64,000 bases of DNA from JAJDOJ01 sp034722015 (GTDB lineage Bacteria; Pseudomonadota; Gammaproteobacteria; JAJDOJ01), in assembly GCA_034722015.1 (NCBI GenBank), contig JAYENI010000089.1:7842-71841 (forward strand), written 5' to 3'. The position numbers were made by a program, and so were the translations under genes. This document shows positions 26,601 through 34,608 of the stretch, piece by piece; positions within the stretch are counted from its first letter, which is position 1, and each line of letters opens with the position of its first letter. The notes beneath the pieces are model-generated. The model ran no database searches, had not been told where the DNA came from, and saw only the letters and a program-made list of their open reading frames with translations.

Positions 26601-27209
26601 GTCCTGCCCCACGGCGTTGTCGAACTTGTCTCCAATGATGAGATACAGCTTGCCGTCCGGTCCGAAATCGACGGTACCGCCGAAGTGGCAACAGCGCTCG
26701 GCCGGATCCAGGTCCTCCCAGATGATGGTTTCCGATGCCAGATTACCCCGGCTTGACAGCCCTCCCGAGTTTTCCTGATGGACGAAGCGTGAAACGCGGG
26801 AGTAGCCACGATTGACGGGCTCACCCTCGGCGTCCAGATTGTCCGGATCCGGGGTGTAATTATAGTAGACGTAGAAATAGCCGTTGTTCTGGAAATCCGG
26901 ATCCAGATCGATACTCAGCAGCCCCTTTTCGTTGACCGAATTAATCTTGGTGAGGGTCATGTAGTCGCCCTTGCTGACGGGCGGGGCGCTCTGTGGATCC
27001 ATGATCAGGATTTCACCGGTCTTCCCCAGCATGAGGAGGCGTCCGTCCGGCAGGAACTCGAGATCCACTGCTTTTACCTGCGCCTTGTACAGCTGTTCCT
27101 CGACGAAATCCGGGGGCAATGCCCAGGCAGCGGTCATCGAACTGAGAAAAAACAGCGCGAGGATCGCGTAAAGACGGTGAAAATCCATCGGGACTGAGAA
27201 GCTGGACAT
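23691..27209 (-). CDS. Exported PQQ-dependent-type sugar dehydrogenase with PKD/LamG/Ig domains and GlyGly-CTERM-like tail
   Basis: A 1172-residue surface or exported protein. A signal peptide (about 1-30) leads into a glucose/sorbosone dehydrogenase beta-propeller (about 40-400; LDPDFQNNGYFYVYYNY, IGDKFDNAVGQDLTRSGGKIYRL, YGIRNPFRSMWD). Next come a PKD domain (HWVFGDGAEADG, about 400-485), further Ig-like segments, a LamG-like domain (about 690-880), two related Ig repeats beginning ISISSPRDGS and IAITSPEEGE, and a GGGST-repeat linker. The C-terminus combines Gly-Gly, a hydrophobic stretch (FLLALLVIPGMA) and a basic tail (RLRRGQRS), resembling rhombosortase-processed GlyGly-CTERM signals. 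I chose ATG 27209 with GGGAAC upstream; ATG 27188 is possible. No cofactor genes are nearby. Confidence 0.85.
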   Translation of the reverse strand: MSSFSVPMDFHRLYAILALFFLSSMTAAWALPPDFVEEQLYKAQVKAVDLEFLPDGRLLMLGKTGEILIMDPQSAPPVSKGDYMTLTKINSVNEKGLLSIDLDPDFQNNGYFYVYYNYTPDPDNLDAEGEPVNRGYSRVSRFVHQENSGGLSSRGNLASETIIWEDLDPAERCCHFGGTVDFGPDGKLYLIIGDKFDNAVGQDLTRSGGKIYRLNKDGSIPAGNPDFSAIEPNALPGIWAYGIRNPFRSMWDRQTNRLFIGEVGGNDQATAAEDVHLGRAGANYGWPNCEGSACSPSKPSTPAPFDSFDLPIYSFQHQGDGAAIVGGPVYRGSQFPGSYQGAYFFGDYARATIRYITFNGNGNVSGDFDFHDAATKITSLHQGPDGALYYTRFGNSTLQRIRYIGSGNRPPVITQATASTESGPGPLPVTFTGVATDAENDSLAYHWVFGDGAEADGAIVTHTYSGNGTFTAFLQVTDGTTTVASNSLQIAVGSGPQVTIQTPADGTLFRGGATLEFSATATDPDEALGEANYTWEILFHHNDHFHTGPVFQGSSGSVYIETTGHAWNDNTRYEIIATVTDSDGLMDVRSVFVYPDKVDITLDTVPSGQTLYLDGIPRSTPYVYDTLIDFQHTISAPEAVCIGGTQYTLSSWSDGGQPEHDIIVPDTDATWKANYAAGGTCSGGNNVPVSSGLIVHLETDSGVTVSGDTVTGWQDLSGKGNHLVANGAPRVLSGELNGLDVIDLDGTDDSLVRSFGLNALPAGNADRTVFFFVNYREKGWGGFSYGTNSSNDLFGVAVNPTSNLAIQGWGGPNDIDSEVPGVGEGWLVQSVVLNASSLSHYRDGSLIDSFVQGYTTQPEKIVVGAEIDGAPVVSMQVAAALVYDRALSEGERQQVEAYLQNKYGDGVAAPAAAISISSPRDGSVLGGPNVTVSYTTTGFDLVNVDHVQLSLDGVSSEWQHEATGSYTFRGVSPGVHTLTAQLYKDHDTALSNSEALDSVTVTVKEVTVPTIAITSPEEGETVSGPSLSINYTVAGPFDHIHFTMDGAPAIMEFNPTGVFTFEGVSEGDHVITAELVNANHVELDNPEAADSVAVTVVNSQGGGGSTGGGSTGGGSTGGGSTSGGSTTGSTSGSGSASGGSVGGDSGGGGLDPFLLALLVIPGMARLRRGQRS
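23826..23912 (-). repeat. Short tandem repeat encoding a GGGST/Gly-Ser linker
   Basis: Roughly 15-bp units encode GGGST four times, followed by degenerate Ser/Gly/Thr-rich units inside the dehydrogenase gene. It forms the flexible stalk before the C-terminal sorting signal and is likely to vary in length between strains. Confidence 0.8.
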
Positions 27210-27524
27210 GGAACGTTCCCTGTTAGTAGAAAAATTCTGAGGTTTCTCGGCCTCGTACCGCAGGCGGTTCGCGACCCGAAAAATTTGGTATCTCCCCATC
27301 CCCGATATTTAAAGGGTTATGCGCCCCGCGTTCCTTGAACCGATTCATACTTTCCCGCATCGGGGTTGGAGAACCGCAATGCGATGGCCCGGGGCTTTCC
27401 TGTTCATCAGCGCTTGACAGCGGGAAACCGGCGAATTCGGTTCCGGGGTCCCTGTTTGGCTAGCTCTCGGTCAAGCGCCGCCTGGCGGCAACACGAGAAT
27501 CAGATTCAGCCTGAGGAAACCCTC
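27210..27524. other. 315-bp divergent intergenic region
   Basis: Lies between the dehydrogenase gene (minus) and the gap-truncated ORF (plus). I see no structured RNA or repeat. It should contain the promoters of both. Confidence 0.4.
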
Positions 27525-27585
27525 ATGCCCGTGACCACGCAGCACGATCAGAGTTGGCTACGCGCGCAGAACAGAAGTGTCGAGG
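27525..27585 (+). CDS. N-terminal fragment of an unidentified CDS, cut by assembly gap
   Basis: ATG 27525 follows TGAGGA by 8 nt and opens a frame (MPVTTQHDQSWLRAQNRSVE) running into the N gap. Twenty residues are too few to identify a family. The ribosome site is the only support. Confidence 0.4.
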
Positions 27586-27685
27586 NNNNNNNNNNNNNNN
27601 NNNNNNNNNNNNNNNNNNNNNNNNNNNNNNNNNNNNNNNNNNNNNNNNNNNNNNNNNNNNNNNNNNNNNNNNNNNNNNNNNNNNN
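27586..27685. other. Assembly gap (100 N)
   Basis: Exactly 100 N, the usual scaffolding placeholder. The true distance is unknown and ORFs drawn through it are meaningless. Confidence 0.99.
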
Positions 27686-27699
27686 GAACTGGATCACGC

Positions 27700-28323
27700 A
27701 TGATTCCACGTGGAATACTCCCGGCGTTTTGTATCGGTATCCTTTTGAGTGCCAGCCTGGAAGTGGCGCAGGCACGTCTGTACCGGTGGGTTGACGAAAA
27801 CGGAGAGGTGCACTACAGCGATCGCGTACCTCCCAGGGCCATCAAGCAGGAGCAGCGGGTTTACAACGAGGAAGGACGCTATCTTGAGACTCGAGAGGCG
27901 GCAAAGACCCGCGAAGAAATCGAAGCCGAGGAGAAACGCGCCGCTGAACAGGCGGCACTCAGGGAGAAACTCGAGGCACAGGCGCGTCGTGACCGTGTAC
28001 TGTTGAGTACATTCACCTCCGTGGAGGAGATCGAAAGGGCCCGCGACGAACGCGTGTCGATTATAGCTTCGTCAATAGAGCTGTCGAACAAGAAGCTCAT
28101 CGAACTCCGCCTCAAGCTGGACCGCATGCAAAAACGCACGGCCTCCATCGAGAAGGTCGGCAAGAAACCATCTGACTCCCTGAAAAACCAGATCGCCGCG
28201 ACACGCGACAGTATCAATATCACACAGATCGAGTTAAAGGTGAAACGCACCGAACGGGTCCTGACAGAGGAGCTGTTCGGGGCCGACATCGCCAGATTCC
28301 AGGAACTCGAAAACAGGCGGTAA
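27700..28323 (+). CDS. Exported DUF4124 coiled-coil protein
   Basis: A 207-residue exported protein. A signal peptide (about 1-25) is followed by a DUF4124 module (about 26-60; LYRWVDENGEVHYSDRVPP) and a long charged coiled coil rich in Glu/Arg/Lys (about 65-207). The function of the family is unknown; members are often next to glnA/ntrBC in gammaproteobacteria, and a second one precedes ntrB here. ATG 27700 is 15 bp after the N gap, so upstream context is lost. It is convergent with argB. Confidence 0.82.
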   Translation: MIPRGILPAFCIGILLSASLEVAQARLYRWVDENGEVHYSDRVPPRAIKQEQRVYNEEGRYLETREAAKTREEIEAEEKRAAEQAALREKLEAQARRDRVLLSTFTSVEEIERARDERVSIIASSIELSNKKLIELRLKLDRMQKRTASIEKVGKKPSDSLKNQIAATRDSINITQIELKVKRTERVLTEELFGADIARFQELENRR

Positions 28324-28352
28324 CCGTCCGGGCACTCCTGCCCGAACCCGCG

Positions 28353-29240
28353 TTAACCCCGAATCAGGGTCCCTACCCCCGCATCCGAGAACAATTCCAG
28401 CAACACGGCGTGTTCCACACGGCCGTCGATAATGTGGGCCGTTCTCACTCCGGAACGCACGGCATCCAGCGCGCAATCGACCTTCGGTAGCATTCCGCCG
28501 TGTATCGTACCGTTTCCGATCAACCCGTCGACATCGCGCGGGCCGAGCCCGGTCAACAGGTTCCCGGCGCCATCCAGGATCCCGGATGTATTCGTTAACA
28601 GAATCAGCTTCTCGGCACTCAAAACAGAGGCCAGTTTGCCCGCAACCAGGTCGGCGTTGATGTTATAGGAATCTCCGTCATTCCCGACACCGATAGGGGC
28701 AATGACCGGGATGAATCCGCCATCCTCCAGCATTCGCACCACGTCCGGATCGATCCCGCTGACCTCGCCGACATGTCCCAGATCGATGATCTCCGGCACC
28801 TCCAGCTCCGGTGTCTTGCGCTCGATCTGCAGCCGGCGCGCCCTTATTAGTCCACCGTCCTTGCCGGTCAACCCTACGGCACGTCCGCCGTGGCGATTGA
28901 CGAGATTGACGATTTCCTTGTTGACCAGGCCGCCCAGGACCATCTCTACAACGTCCATGGTCTCGCTGTCGGTGACGCGCATACCCTCGACGAACCGGGA
29001 TTCCTTTCCAAGCTGTTCGAGGAGGTTTCCGATCTGGGGCCCCCCGCCATGGACCACCACCGGATTGATACCGACGTGTTTCATCAACACGATATCGCGG
29101 GCGAAGCTGCTCTTTAGCGCCTCGTCGACCATGGCGTTTCCACCGTATTTGATGACGATGGTCTTGCCTGTGAAACGCTGTATATAGGGCAACGCCTCGA
29201 TCAGGATTTTTGCAAAATCTGCTGCCGGAGTCTTGTCCAT
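28353..29240 (-). CDS. argB: Acetylglutamate kinase
   Basis: Phosphorylates N-acetylglutamate, the second step of arginine synthesis. It has 295 residues, with IVIKYGGNAM at about 28-37, VVVHGGGPQIG at about 62-72 and the Asp/Lys motifs INADLVAGKLA at about 190-200. I chose ATG 29240, which begins the family N-terminus (MDKTPAADFAKILIEALPYI); the frame is open further up through the algC remnant. The order dut-algC-argB matches Pseudomonas. Confidence 0.95.
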   Translation of the reverse strand: MDKTPAADFAKILIEALPYIQRFTGKTIVIKYGGNAMVDEALKSSFARDIVLMKHVGINPVVVHGGGPQIGNLLEQLGKESRFVEGMRVTDSETMDVVEMVLGGLVNKEIVNLVNRHGGRAVGLTGKDGGLIRARRLQIERKTPELEVPEIIDLGHVGEVSGIDPDVVRMLEDGGFIPVIAPIGVGNDGDSYNINADLVAGKLASVLSAEKLILLTNTSGILDGAGNLLTGLGPRDVDGLIGNGTIHGGMLPKVDCALDAVRSGVRTAHIIDGRVEHAVLLELFSDAGVGTLIRG

Positions 29241-29274
29241 ATGAATGTCTTCATCCGTCTGGATAGCGTTGTTT

Positions 29275-29623
29275 TCAGAAGGGAAGTGCGAGTCCGGGCC
29301 GGACTGCATGGATCTGTTGACGGAATCGATCCTCGATGTCCCGGAGAAATTGCCGCACCTTTGGATTCCATGGGGAGGACCGGCGTGGGGACTTCGCCGA
29401 TATCGATAGCAGTGCAACCGGCGCGGGAAAGACCCCGGCACGCGGCTTCGGCCGGCTCCGGACTCGTCAACCGACCGTCCCGACCCACGGCAACGCGCGT
29501 ACTGCCCGGGTGCAACCCACCAAAGGCGCACGCGATGTCGGTCACCGTTTCCGGCGACAGCGCGTCTGGAACGACACCCCTGATATCGTTGGTGCGAAAT
29601 ATCGCGGGATCGGGGTTCACCAA
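29275..29623 (-). pseudogene. algC: Internally deleted algC (phosphomannomutase/phosphoglucomutase)
   Basis: Residues 1 to about 85 read as the AlgC N-terminus (IFRTNDIRGVVPDALSPETV, VAVGRDGRLTSPE, GCTAIDIGEVPTPVL). The similarity stops just before the catalytic-serine loop TGSHNP. About 15 nt later, in another frame, the AlgC C-terminus appears (QFLRDIEDRFRQQIHAVRPG then LALPF and a stop at 29275). About 340 codons and the frame are lost, so no enzyme can be made. The fragment lies where intact algC belongs, between dut and argB. It is a real deletion or an assembly collapse. The N-terminal start would be TTG 29623 or GTG 29620. Confidence 0.85.
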
Positions 29624-29653
29624 CGACGAATGGTTGCGAATTCGAAAACTGGA

Positions 29654-30145
29654 TCAGTGGCGGCCGGAATGACCGAATCCACCGTCCCCGCGTTCGGAGG
29701 GACGAAACTCGTCGACGATTGCCAGATCAGCCTGAACCACCGGCACGAACACCAGTTGCGCAATGCGCTCGCCCGGCTCCACCTGGAAGACACGACCGCC
29801 CCGATTCCAGCAGGACACCATCAGCTGGCCCTGGTAGTCGCTGTCGATCAGTCCGACCAGATTACCGAGCACGATTCCGTGCTTATGCCCCAACCCGGAC
29901 CTCGGCAGGATCGTCGCCGCCAGCCCGGAATCGCCGATATGAATGGCGAGCCCGGTGGGAATCAACTCGGTCTGACCGGGTTCGAGTATCAGGATGCCGT
30001 CCAGGCAGGCCCGGAGATCGAGGCCCGCGGATCCTGGCGTTGCGTATTCGGGAAGGGGGATATCGCGTCCGATCCTCTCGTCAAGGATCCTGACTTCGAC
30101 AGTGGGTCTTGTAGACTCAATTCGTGCCGGACTTGCCTGCTGCAT
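29654..30145 (-). CDS. dut: dUTP diphosphatase
   Basis: Hydrolyses dUTP to dUMP, limiting uracil in DNA and feeding dTMP synthesis. A trimeric dUTPase of 163 residues with motif 1 TPGSAGLDLRA, motif 2 PRSGLGHKHGIVLGN, motif 3 GLIDSDYQGQ and motif 4 ERIAQLV. The C-terminal motif 5 is RGDGGFGHSG, a slight variant of RGxGGFGSTG. ATG 30145 overlaps the coaBC end by 29 bp, consistent with coupled translation. Confidence 0.95.
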   Translation of the reverse strand: MQQASPARIESTRPTVEVRILDERIGRDIPLPEYATPGSAGLDLRACLDGILILEPGQTELIPTGLAIHIGDSGLAATILPRSGLGHKHGIVLGNLVGLIDSDYQGQLMVSCWNRGGRVFQVEPGERIAQLVFVPVVQADLAIVDEFRPSERGDGGFGHSGRH

Positions 30146-31328
30146 AACGTGTTGCGATCAGTTGAAGGAGTTGGCGTGCGAGAAGCCGTTTGTCCATTCG
30201 GGGCAGTTCGCAGTGACCGTCGCGCCAGAAAACCTCGAGGCGGTTCTCCGCACTGTCAAAACCGACCCCTGCCTCCGCCACGGGATTGGCGGCGATCATA
30301 TCAAGATTTTTCGCGTGGAGTTTCTGTTTTGCATACGCCGCGAGATCCTCGGTCTCGGCGGCGAAACCGACCACGAAGGGCCTCGGTGAGGCCTTGACCA
30401 CCTCCGAGAGGATATCCGGATTCCGCGTCAGTTCCAGCTGGAAACCGACCTGTTTCTTCTTGATTTTCCGTTTCCAAGGGACAGCGGGTCGGTAGTCCGC
30501 CACCGCCGCGGTCGAAATGAAGATATCCGCCCCGCCAACGTAGCGCATGACCGCCGCACGCATCTCCTGCGCGCTGTCGACGTCGTGACGCTTGACGCCG
30601 GCAGGTGTCGCGAGCGTCACGGGTCCACTCACCAGCGTAACCTCGCCGCCTTCGTCCGCAGCGGCGGAGGCCACCGCGAACCCCATTCGCCCCGAACTGC
30701 GATTTGACAGGTAGCGCACCGGGTCGATGGCCTCTTGCGTGGGACCAGCCGTCACAAGGAGCCTCAACCCGCTCAGAAAACCGTCCGAAAGCAGCTTCCC
30801 GGCAGCCGCGACAAGATCGAAGGGTTCGAACATCCGTCCCTCCCCAGTCTCTCCGCAGGCCTGCTCGCCCTCGCCAGGACCCAGAAGGTGAATGCCCCGC
30901 TCGCGAAGCACGTTAACGTTCGCGCGCGTCGCGGCATTCTCCCACATCGCCTGATTCATCGCCGGCGCCAGAGCGATCGGGGCCCGTGTTGCAAGGCAGA
31001 GTGTGGCGAGCAGATCGTCAGCAAGCCCGTGCGCGAGCCTCGCCATGAAATCAGCACTCGCCGGCGCTATCAGCACGAGATCCGCGCGCCTCGCCAGGGA
31101 GATATGTCCCATCGCCGCTTCGGCCGAGGGATCGAGCAGGTCGGTGTGAACCGGATTGGCTGACACCGCCTGGAAGGTCAACGGGGCGACAAATCGGGTC
31201 GCCGCGGGGGTCATGACCACGTGCACGGCGGCGCCCGCCTTGCGCAACCGCCGTGCAAGATCGGCGCTCTTGTAGGCGGCAATGCCGCCCGTCACGCCCA
31301 GAACAATGTGCCGCCCGCTCAGTGACAT
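30117..31328 (-). CDS. coaBC: Bifunctional phosphopantothenoylcysteine decarboxylase/synthetase
   Basis: Two steps of coenzyme A synthesis. The N-terminal CoaC flavodoxin-like domain (about 1-180) has VTGGIAAYKSADLARRL, the substrate motif PAMNQAMW and the ACGETGEGRM loop with its conserved cysteine. The C-terminal CoaB domain (about 190-400) has TAGPTQEAIDPVRYLSNRSS, STAAVADYRP and the KIKKK segment. At 403 residues it has normal length. It heads coaBC-dut-[algC]-argB on the minus strand and is divergent from radC. Confidence 0.96.
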   Translation of the reverse strand: MSLSGRHIVLGVTGGIAAYKSADLARRLRKAGAAVHVVMTPAATRFVAPLTFQAVSANPVHTDLLDPSAEAAMGHISLARRADLVLIAPASADFMARLAHGLADDLLATLCLATRAPIALAPAMNQAMWENAATRANVNVLRERGIHLLGPGEGEQACGETGEGRMFEPFDLVAAAGKLLSDGFLSGLRLLVTAGPTQEAIDPVRYLSNRSSGRMGFAVASAAADEGGEVTLVSGPVTLATPAGVKRHDVDSAQEMRAAVMRYVGGADIFISTAAVADYRPAVPWKRKIKKKQVGFQLELTRNPDILSEVVKASPRPFVVGFAAETEDLAAYAKQKLHAKNLDMIAANPVAEAGVGFDSAENRLEVFWRDGHCELPRMDKRLLARQLLQLIATRYAAGKSGTN

Positions 31329-31430
31329 GGTGAAATTTTAACAAATTCGCCGCGAAGCGCCGCACGGCACTCGCGTCGGGCCAGACAGATAATGTCGTCG
31401 TTGTCTAGATATCGACAGGGAGTCACTCAC

Positions 31431-32102
31431 ATGGCAATAACGGACTGGCCGGAATCGGAACGGCCACGGGAAAAACTACTGACCCGGGGCGCCCACGCCC
31501 TCTCGGACGCGGAGCTGCTTGCCATCTTTCTTCGCACCGGGGTGGAAGGATTGTCCGCGGTCGACCTGGCAAGGGAACTACTGTCGAAATTCGGCGGACT
31601 ACGACCCCTGCTGCAGGCCGAGTTCGACACGTTCTGCGCCGGACACGGCCTGGGACCAGCGAAGTTCGCCCAGTTACAGGCGGTTCTCGAGATGGGAAGG
31701 CGGCACCTTTTCGAGTCGCTGCGGCGCGGGGAAAGTCTCTCGGGACCGGACAGCACGCGTGAATTTCTGGCGGCGAGACTCCGGGACCTCCCCTTTGAGG
31801 TCTTCGCCTGCCTGTTCCTGGACAATCGCCACCGCGTGATCGCCTTCGAGGAACTGTTTCGCGGAACCATCGACGGGGCCAGCGTTCATCCAAGGGAAGT
31901 CGTGCGCCGGGCCTTGCACCACAACGCCGCCGCGCTGATTTTCGCGCACAATCACCCTTCCGGAGTCGCCGAACCCAGCCGGGCGGACGAACACATCACC
32001 AACCGGCTCAAGGACTCCCTGGCACTGGTGGACATTCGCGTGCTGGATCACTTTGTCATCGGGGATACCGTCATGTCCTTCGCGGAACGAGGCCTCCTTT
32101 AA
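31431..32102 (+). CDS. radC: RadC/JAB-domain protein
   Basis: A 223-residue protein with an N-terminal helix-hairpin-helix-like segment (LLTRGAHALSDAELLAIFLRTG) and a C-terminal MPN/JAMM domain. The metal motif is HNHPSGVAEPSRAD (about 178-191). The role is unclear; the historical DNA-repair name is not well supported. I chose ATG 31431 with AGGGAG upstream. It is divergent from coaBC, the standard gammaproteobacterial arrangement, and convergent with bioF. Confidence 0.93.
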   Translation: MAITDWPESERPREKLLTRGAHALSDAELLAIFLRTGVEGLSAVDLARELLSKFGGLRPLLQAEFDTFCAGHGLGPAKFAQLQAVLEMGRRHLFESLRRGESLSGPDSTREFLAARLRDLPFEVFACLFLDNRHRVIAFEELFRGTIDGASVHPREVVRRALHHNAAALIFAHNHPSGVAEPSRADEHITNRLKDSLALVDIRVLDHFVIGDTVMSFAERGLL

Positions 32103-32200
32103 ACGGGATGGGAAACGGCCCGTTCCACACGCACGCCGGTTCGATCGACACAGCGACCTGCACGACCGCACGGGTTTCCCGACTGTTCCGGATCCCACCT

Positions 32201-33373
32201 TCAGGACCTTCGTCCGGACGTCCCGCCTACGACTTCGGCCAGGGCCTCGAGCAGGCGATCGACCTGGGATTCCCTGTGCGCCGCCGAGAGGGTGATTCGC
32301 AGCCTGGCACTGCGTTCCGGAACCGTCGGCGGTCGGATCGCCGCGACGAAGAACCCCTTGTCCAGGAGCGCCTCGCTGACTCTGTGCGCGCGCTCCGCAT
32401 CTCCCAGCAGGATCGGCTGGATAGGAGTGATGGAGTCCAGGACCGGCAACCCGATGGACGCCACACCTTTTCGGAAGCGCTCGATCAGTGCGCGCAGGTG
32501 CGTCCTTCTCCATCCTTCCCTGCGAAGCACGGCCAGGGCGGCCCGAGTCGCCTCCGCCAGCGCGGGTGGCGGGGCAGTCGTGTAAATATACGTGCGCGCG
32601 AACTGGATCAGGGTCTCGATCAGGTCTTCCTCTCCCGCCACGAACGCACCGAAGGTACCAAAGGCCTTGCCCAGCGTCCCCATGAGGACGGGCACCTGAC
32701 GCTGATCGAGCCCGAAGTACTCCAGCGTGCCTTGTCCGAATTCACCAAGGACGCCCAGCCCGTGCGCATCGTCGACCATCAGCCAGGCATCATGACGCCC
32801 GGCCAGCCGGGACAGTTCCGGGAGCGGCGCGATATCGCCGTCCATGCTGAACACACCGTCGGACACGATAAGCGCCTGGCGGAAATCGACACTTGCGAAA
32901 CGGGATTCCAGACTGGAAAGATCCGCGTGGCTGTAGCGTACGAAATGCGCGGCGCTGGCCAGTCCGGCGTCGAGCAGCGAGGCATGGTTCAGCCGATCCT
33001 CGAACACGGCGTCTCCCCGCCTGAGCAGCGCGTGTGCCACGCCGAGGTTGGCCATGTACCCGGTGGAGAACAGCAGCGCCCGGGACCGATCGGTGAAATC
33101 TGCGAGTTCCTCCTCCAGGGCGTGATGGGCGCCGGTGTGTCCGGTAATCAGATGCGCGGACCCCGATCCGACACCATAATGATCAGCCCCGCGACGAAAT
33201 GCGGCGATCACCTCGGGGTGGTTGGCAAGACCCAGATAGTCGTTGCTGCAAAAGTTGACGATGCGCCTGCCGTCCAGCGCGCGCTCCGGCTTCTGGGCCC
33301 CCTGCGCAAGACGCCGATCGCGATAGAGCCCGGCTATCCGATGCTTCTCGAGTCTTTCCCTGAGACCCTTCAA
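32201..33373 (-). CDS. bioF: 8-amino-7-oxononanoate synthase
   Basis: PLP enzyme joining pimeloyl thioester and alanine in biotin synthesis. It has 390 residues, with FCSNDYLGLANHPEV at about 45-59, GSGSAHLITGHTGAHHALEE at about 75-94, DDAHGLGVLG at about 203 and the Schiff-base Lys in GTLGKAFGTFGAF at about 238. It starts 21 bp after the bioB stop, so the two form an operon. bioH, bioC and bioD are not adjacent. Confidence 0.96.
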   Translation of the reverse strand: MKGLRERLEKHRIAGLYRDRRLAQGAQKPERALDGRRIVNFCSNDYLGLANHPEVIAAFRRGADHYGVGSGSAHLITGHTGAHHALEEELADFTDRSRALLFSTGYMANLGVAHALLRRGDAVFEDRLNHASLLDAGLASAAHFVRYSHADLSSLESRFASVDFRQALIVSDGVFSMDGDIAPLPELSRLAGRHDAWLMVDDAHGLGVLGEFGQGTLEYFGLDQRQVPVLMGTLGKAFGTFGAFVAGEEDLIETLIQFARTYIYTTAPPPALAEATRAALAVLRREGWRRTHLRALIERFRKGVASIGLPVLDSITPIQPILLGDAERAHRVSEALLDKGFFVAAIRPPTVPERSARLRITLSAAHRESQVDRLLEALAEVVGGTSGRRS

Positions 33374-33394
33374 GCAACCGGACCCCGACTGGCG

Positions 33395-34426
33395 TCAGGC
33401 ACGGGATACCGTATCCGGCGGTGTATTCCCGCCTGCGTTCGGCGATTCAGGCACCTTGTTGGCGACAGCGGGCGCGGGAACGACCCCGAGGCGGGCAAAG
33501 AGATCCAGATCGTGACCCTCGCCCGGGTTCGGCTGGGTCAGCAGCTTCTCTCCATAGAATATGGAGTTGGCCCCGGCAAGAATACACAGGGCCTGTGTCT
33601 CGTCAGACATGTCCTCGCGACCGGCCGACAACCGGATCACCGACCGGGGCATGAGGACCCGGGCCGTGGCGACGGTGCGTACAAATTCAAGGGAATCCAG
33701 GTCGGGTGCGTCGGACAACGGCGTGCCCTCCACCCGGACCAGCATGTTGACGGGAACCGACTCCGGGTGCTCTGCCAGGTTCGCCAGTTGCCGCAGGAGA
33801 CCGGCCCGATCCTCCCTGCTCTCGCCCATACCGAGAATGCCGCCGCTGCAGACATGAATGCCCGCCTCACGTACGTGTTCAAGCGTGTCGAGCCGGTCCT
33901 GATAGGTCCGGGTCGAGACGATCTCACCGTAGAACTCGGGGGACGTATCCAGATTGTGGTTGTAGTAGTCCAGCCCCGCCGCTGCGAGACGCCGCGCCTG
34001 CCCGGCGTCGAGCATACCGAGCGTCACACAGGTCTCCAGTCCCTCGCCCCGGACCGCGTGAACCATGTCGATGACCGAGTCCAGGTTCCGGTCAGTGGGA
34101 TTTCGCCAGGCCGCGCCCATACAGAAACGCGTCGCTCCCCTCTCCCTGGCCGCCCGGGCGCTCTCGAGCACCTCGTCCAGCGGCAGCAAACGCTCCCGAT
34201 CGAGCCCTGTCTCGTACCGTGCGCTTTGGGGGCAATATGCGCAATCCTCGGGACACGCGCCGGTCTTGATCGAGAGCAGGGTGCTCACTTGCACGGTGTT
34301 CGGTGCGTGACACTCACGATGGATACCCTGTGCCGCGAACACAAGATCGTTGAAGGGACGTCCCAGGATTTCGAGAATTTCGTCGAGGCCCCAGTCGTGC
34401 CGCAGCTCGGGATAGTATGTATTCAT
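33395..34426 (-). CDS. bioB: Biotin synthase
   Basis: Radical-SAM enzyme inserting sulfur into dethiobiotin. It has 343 residues, with the radical-SAM cluster motif CPEDCAYC at about 57-64, YCPQSARYETG following, YYNHNLDTSPEFY at about 156-168, and the second-cluster Arg/Cys ligands along the barrel. I chose ATG 34426, which begins MNTYYPELRHDW; the frame is open 13 codons further. It is divergent from comF. Confidence 0.97.
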   Translation of the reverse strand: MNTYYPELRHDWGLDEILEILGRPFNDLVFAAQGIHRECHAPNTVQVSTLLSIKTGACPEDCAYCPQSARYETGLDRERLLPLDEVLESARAARERGATRFCMGAAWRNPTDRNLDSVIDMVHAVRGEGLETCVTLGMLDAGQARRLAAAGLDYYNHNLDTSPEFYGEIVSTRTYQDRLDTLEHVREAGIHVCSGGILGMGESREDRAGLLRQLANLAEHPESVPVNMLVRVEGTPLSDAPDLDSLEFVRTVATARVLMPRSVIRLSAGREDMSDETQALCILAGANSIFYGEKLLTQPNPGEGHDLDLFARLGVVPAPAVANKVPESPNAGGNTPPDTVSRA

Positions 34427-34608
34427 CGCGGAGTATCCGGTTCCGGTTGGAGGCCTCCGCCACACGGTTCGTGCGGGCGGGGTCGGCCCAGTCTATCGGT
34501 AGTGGAAACGGTGTCAAATCAAGTCCAACGGGCACGCCCTGCTCCTCCGGTGGGGCGATCAGCGCACGGAATCACTGGCGCGGACCGCCGGAGCATTGGG
34601 GCAGAATC

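Noticed and set aside
27577..27699. ORFs crossing the two N gaps
   Set aside because: They are products of translating N; only the parts outside the gaps are used.
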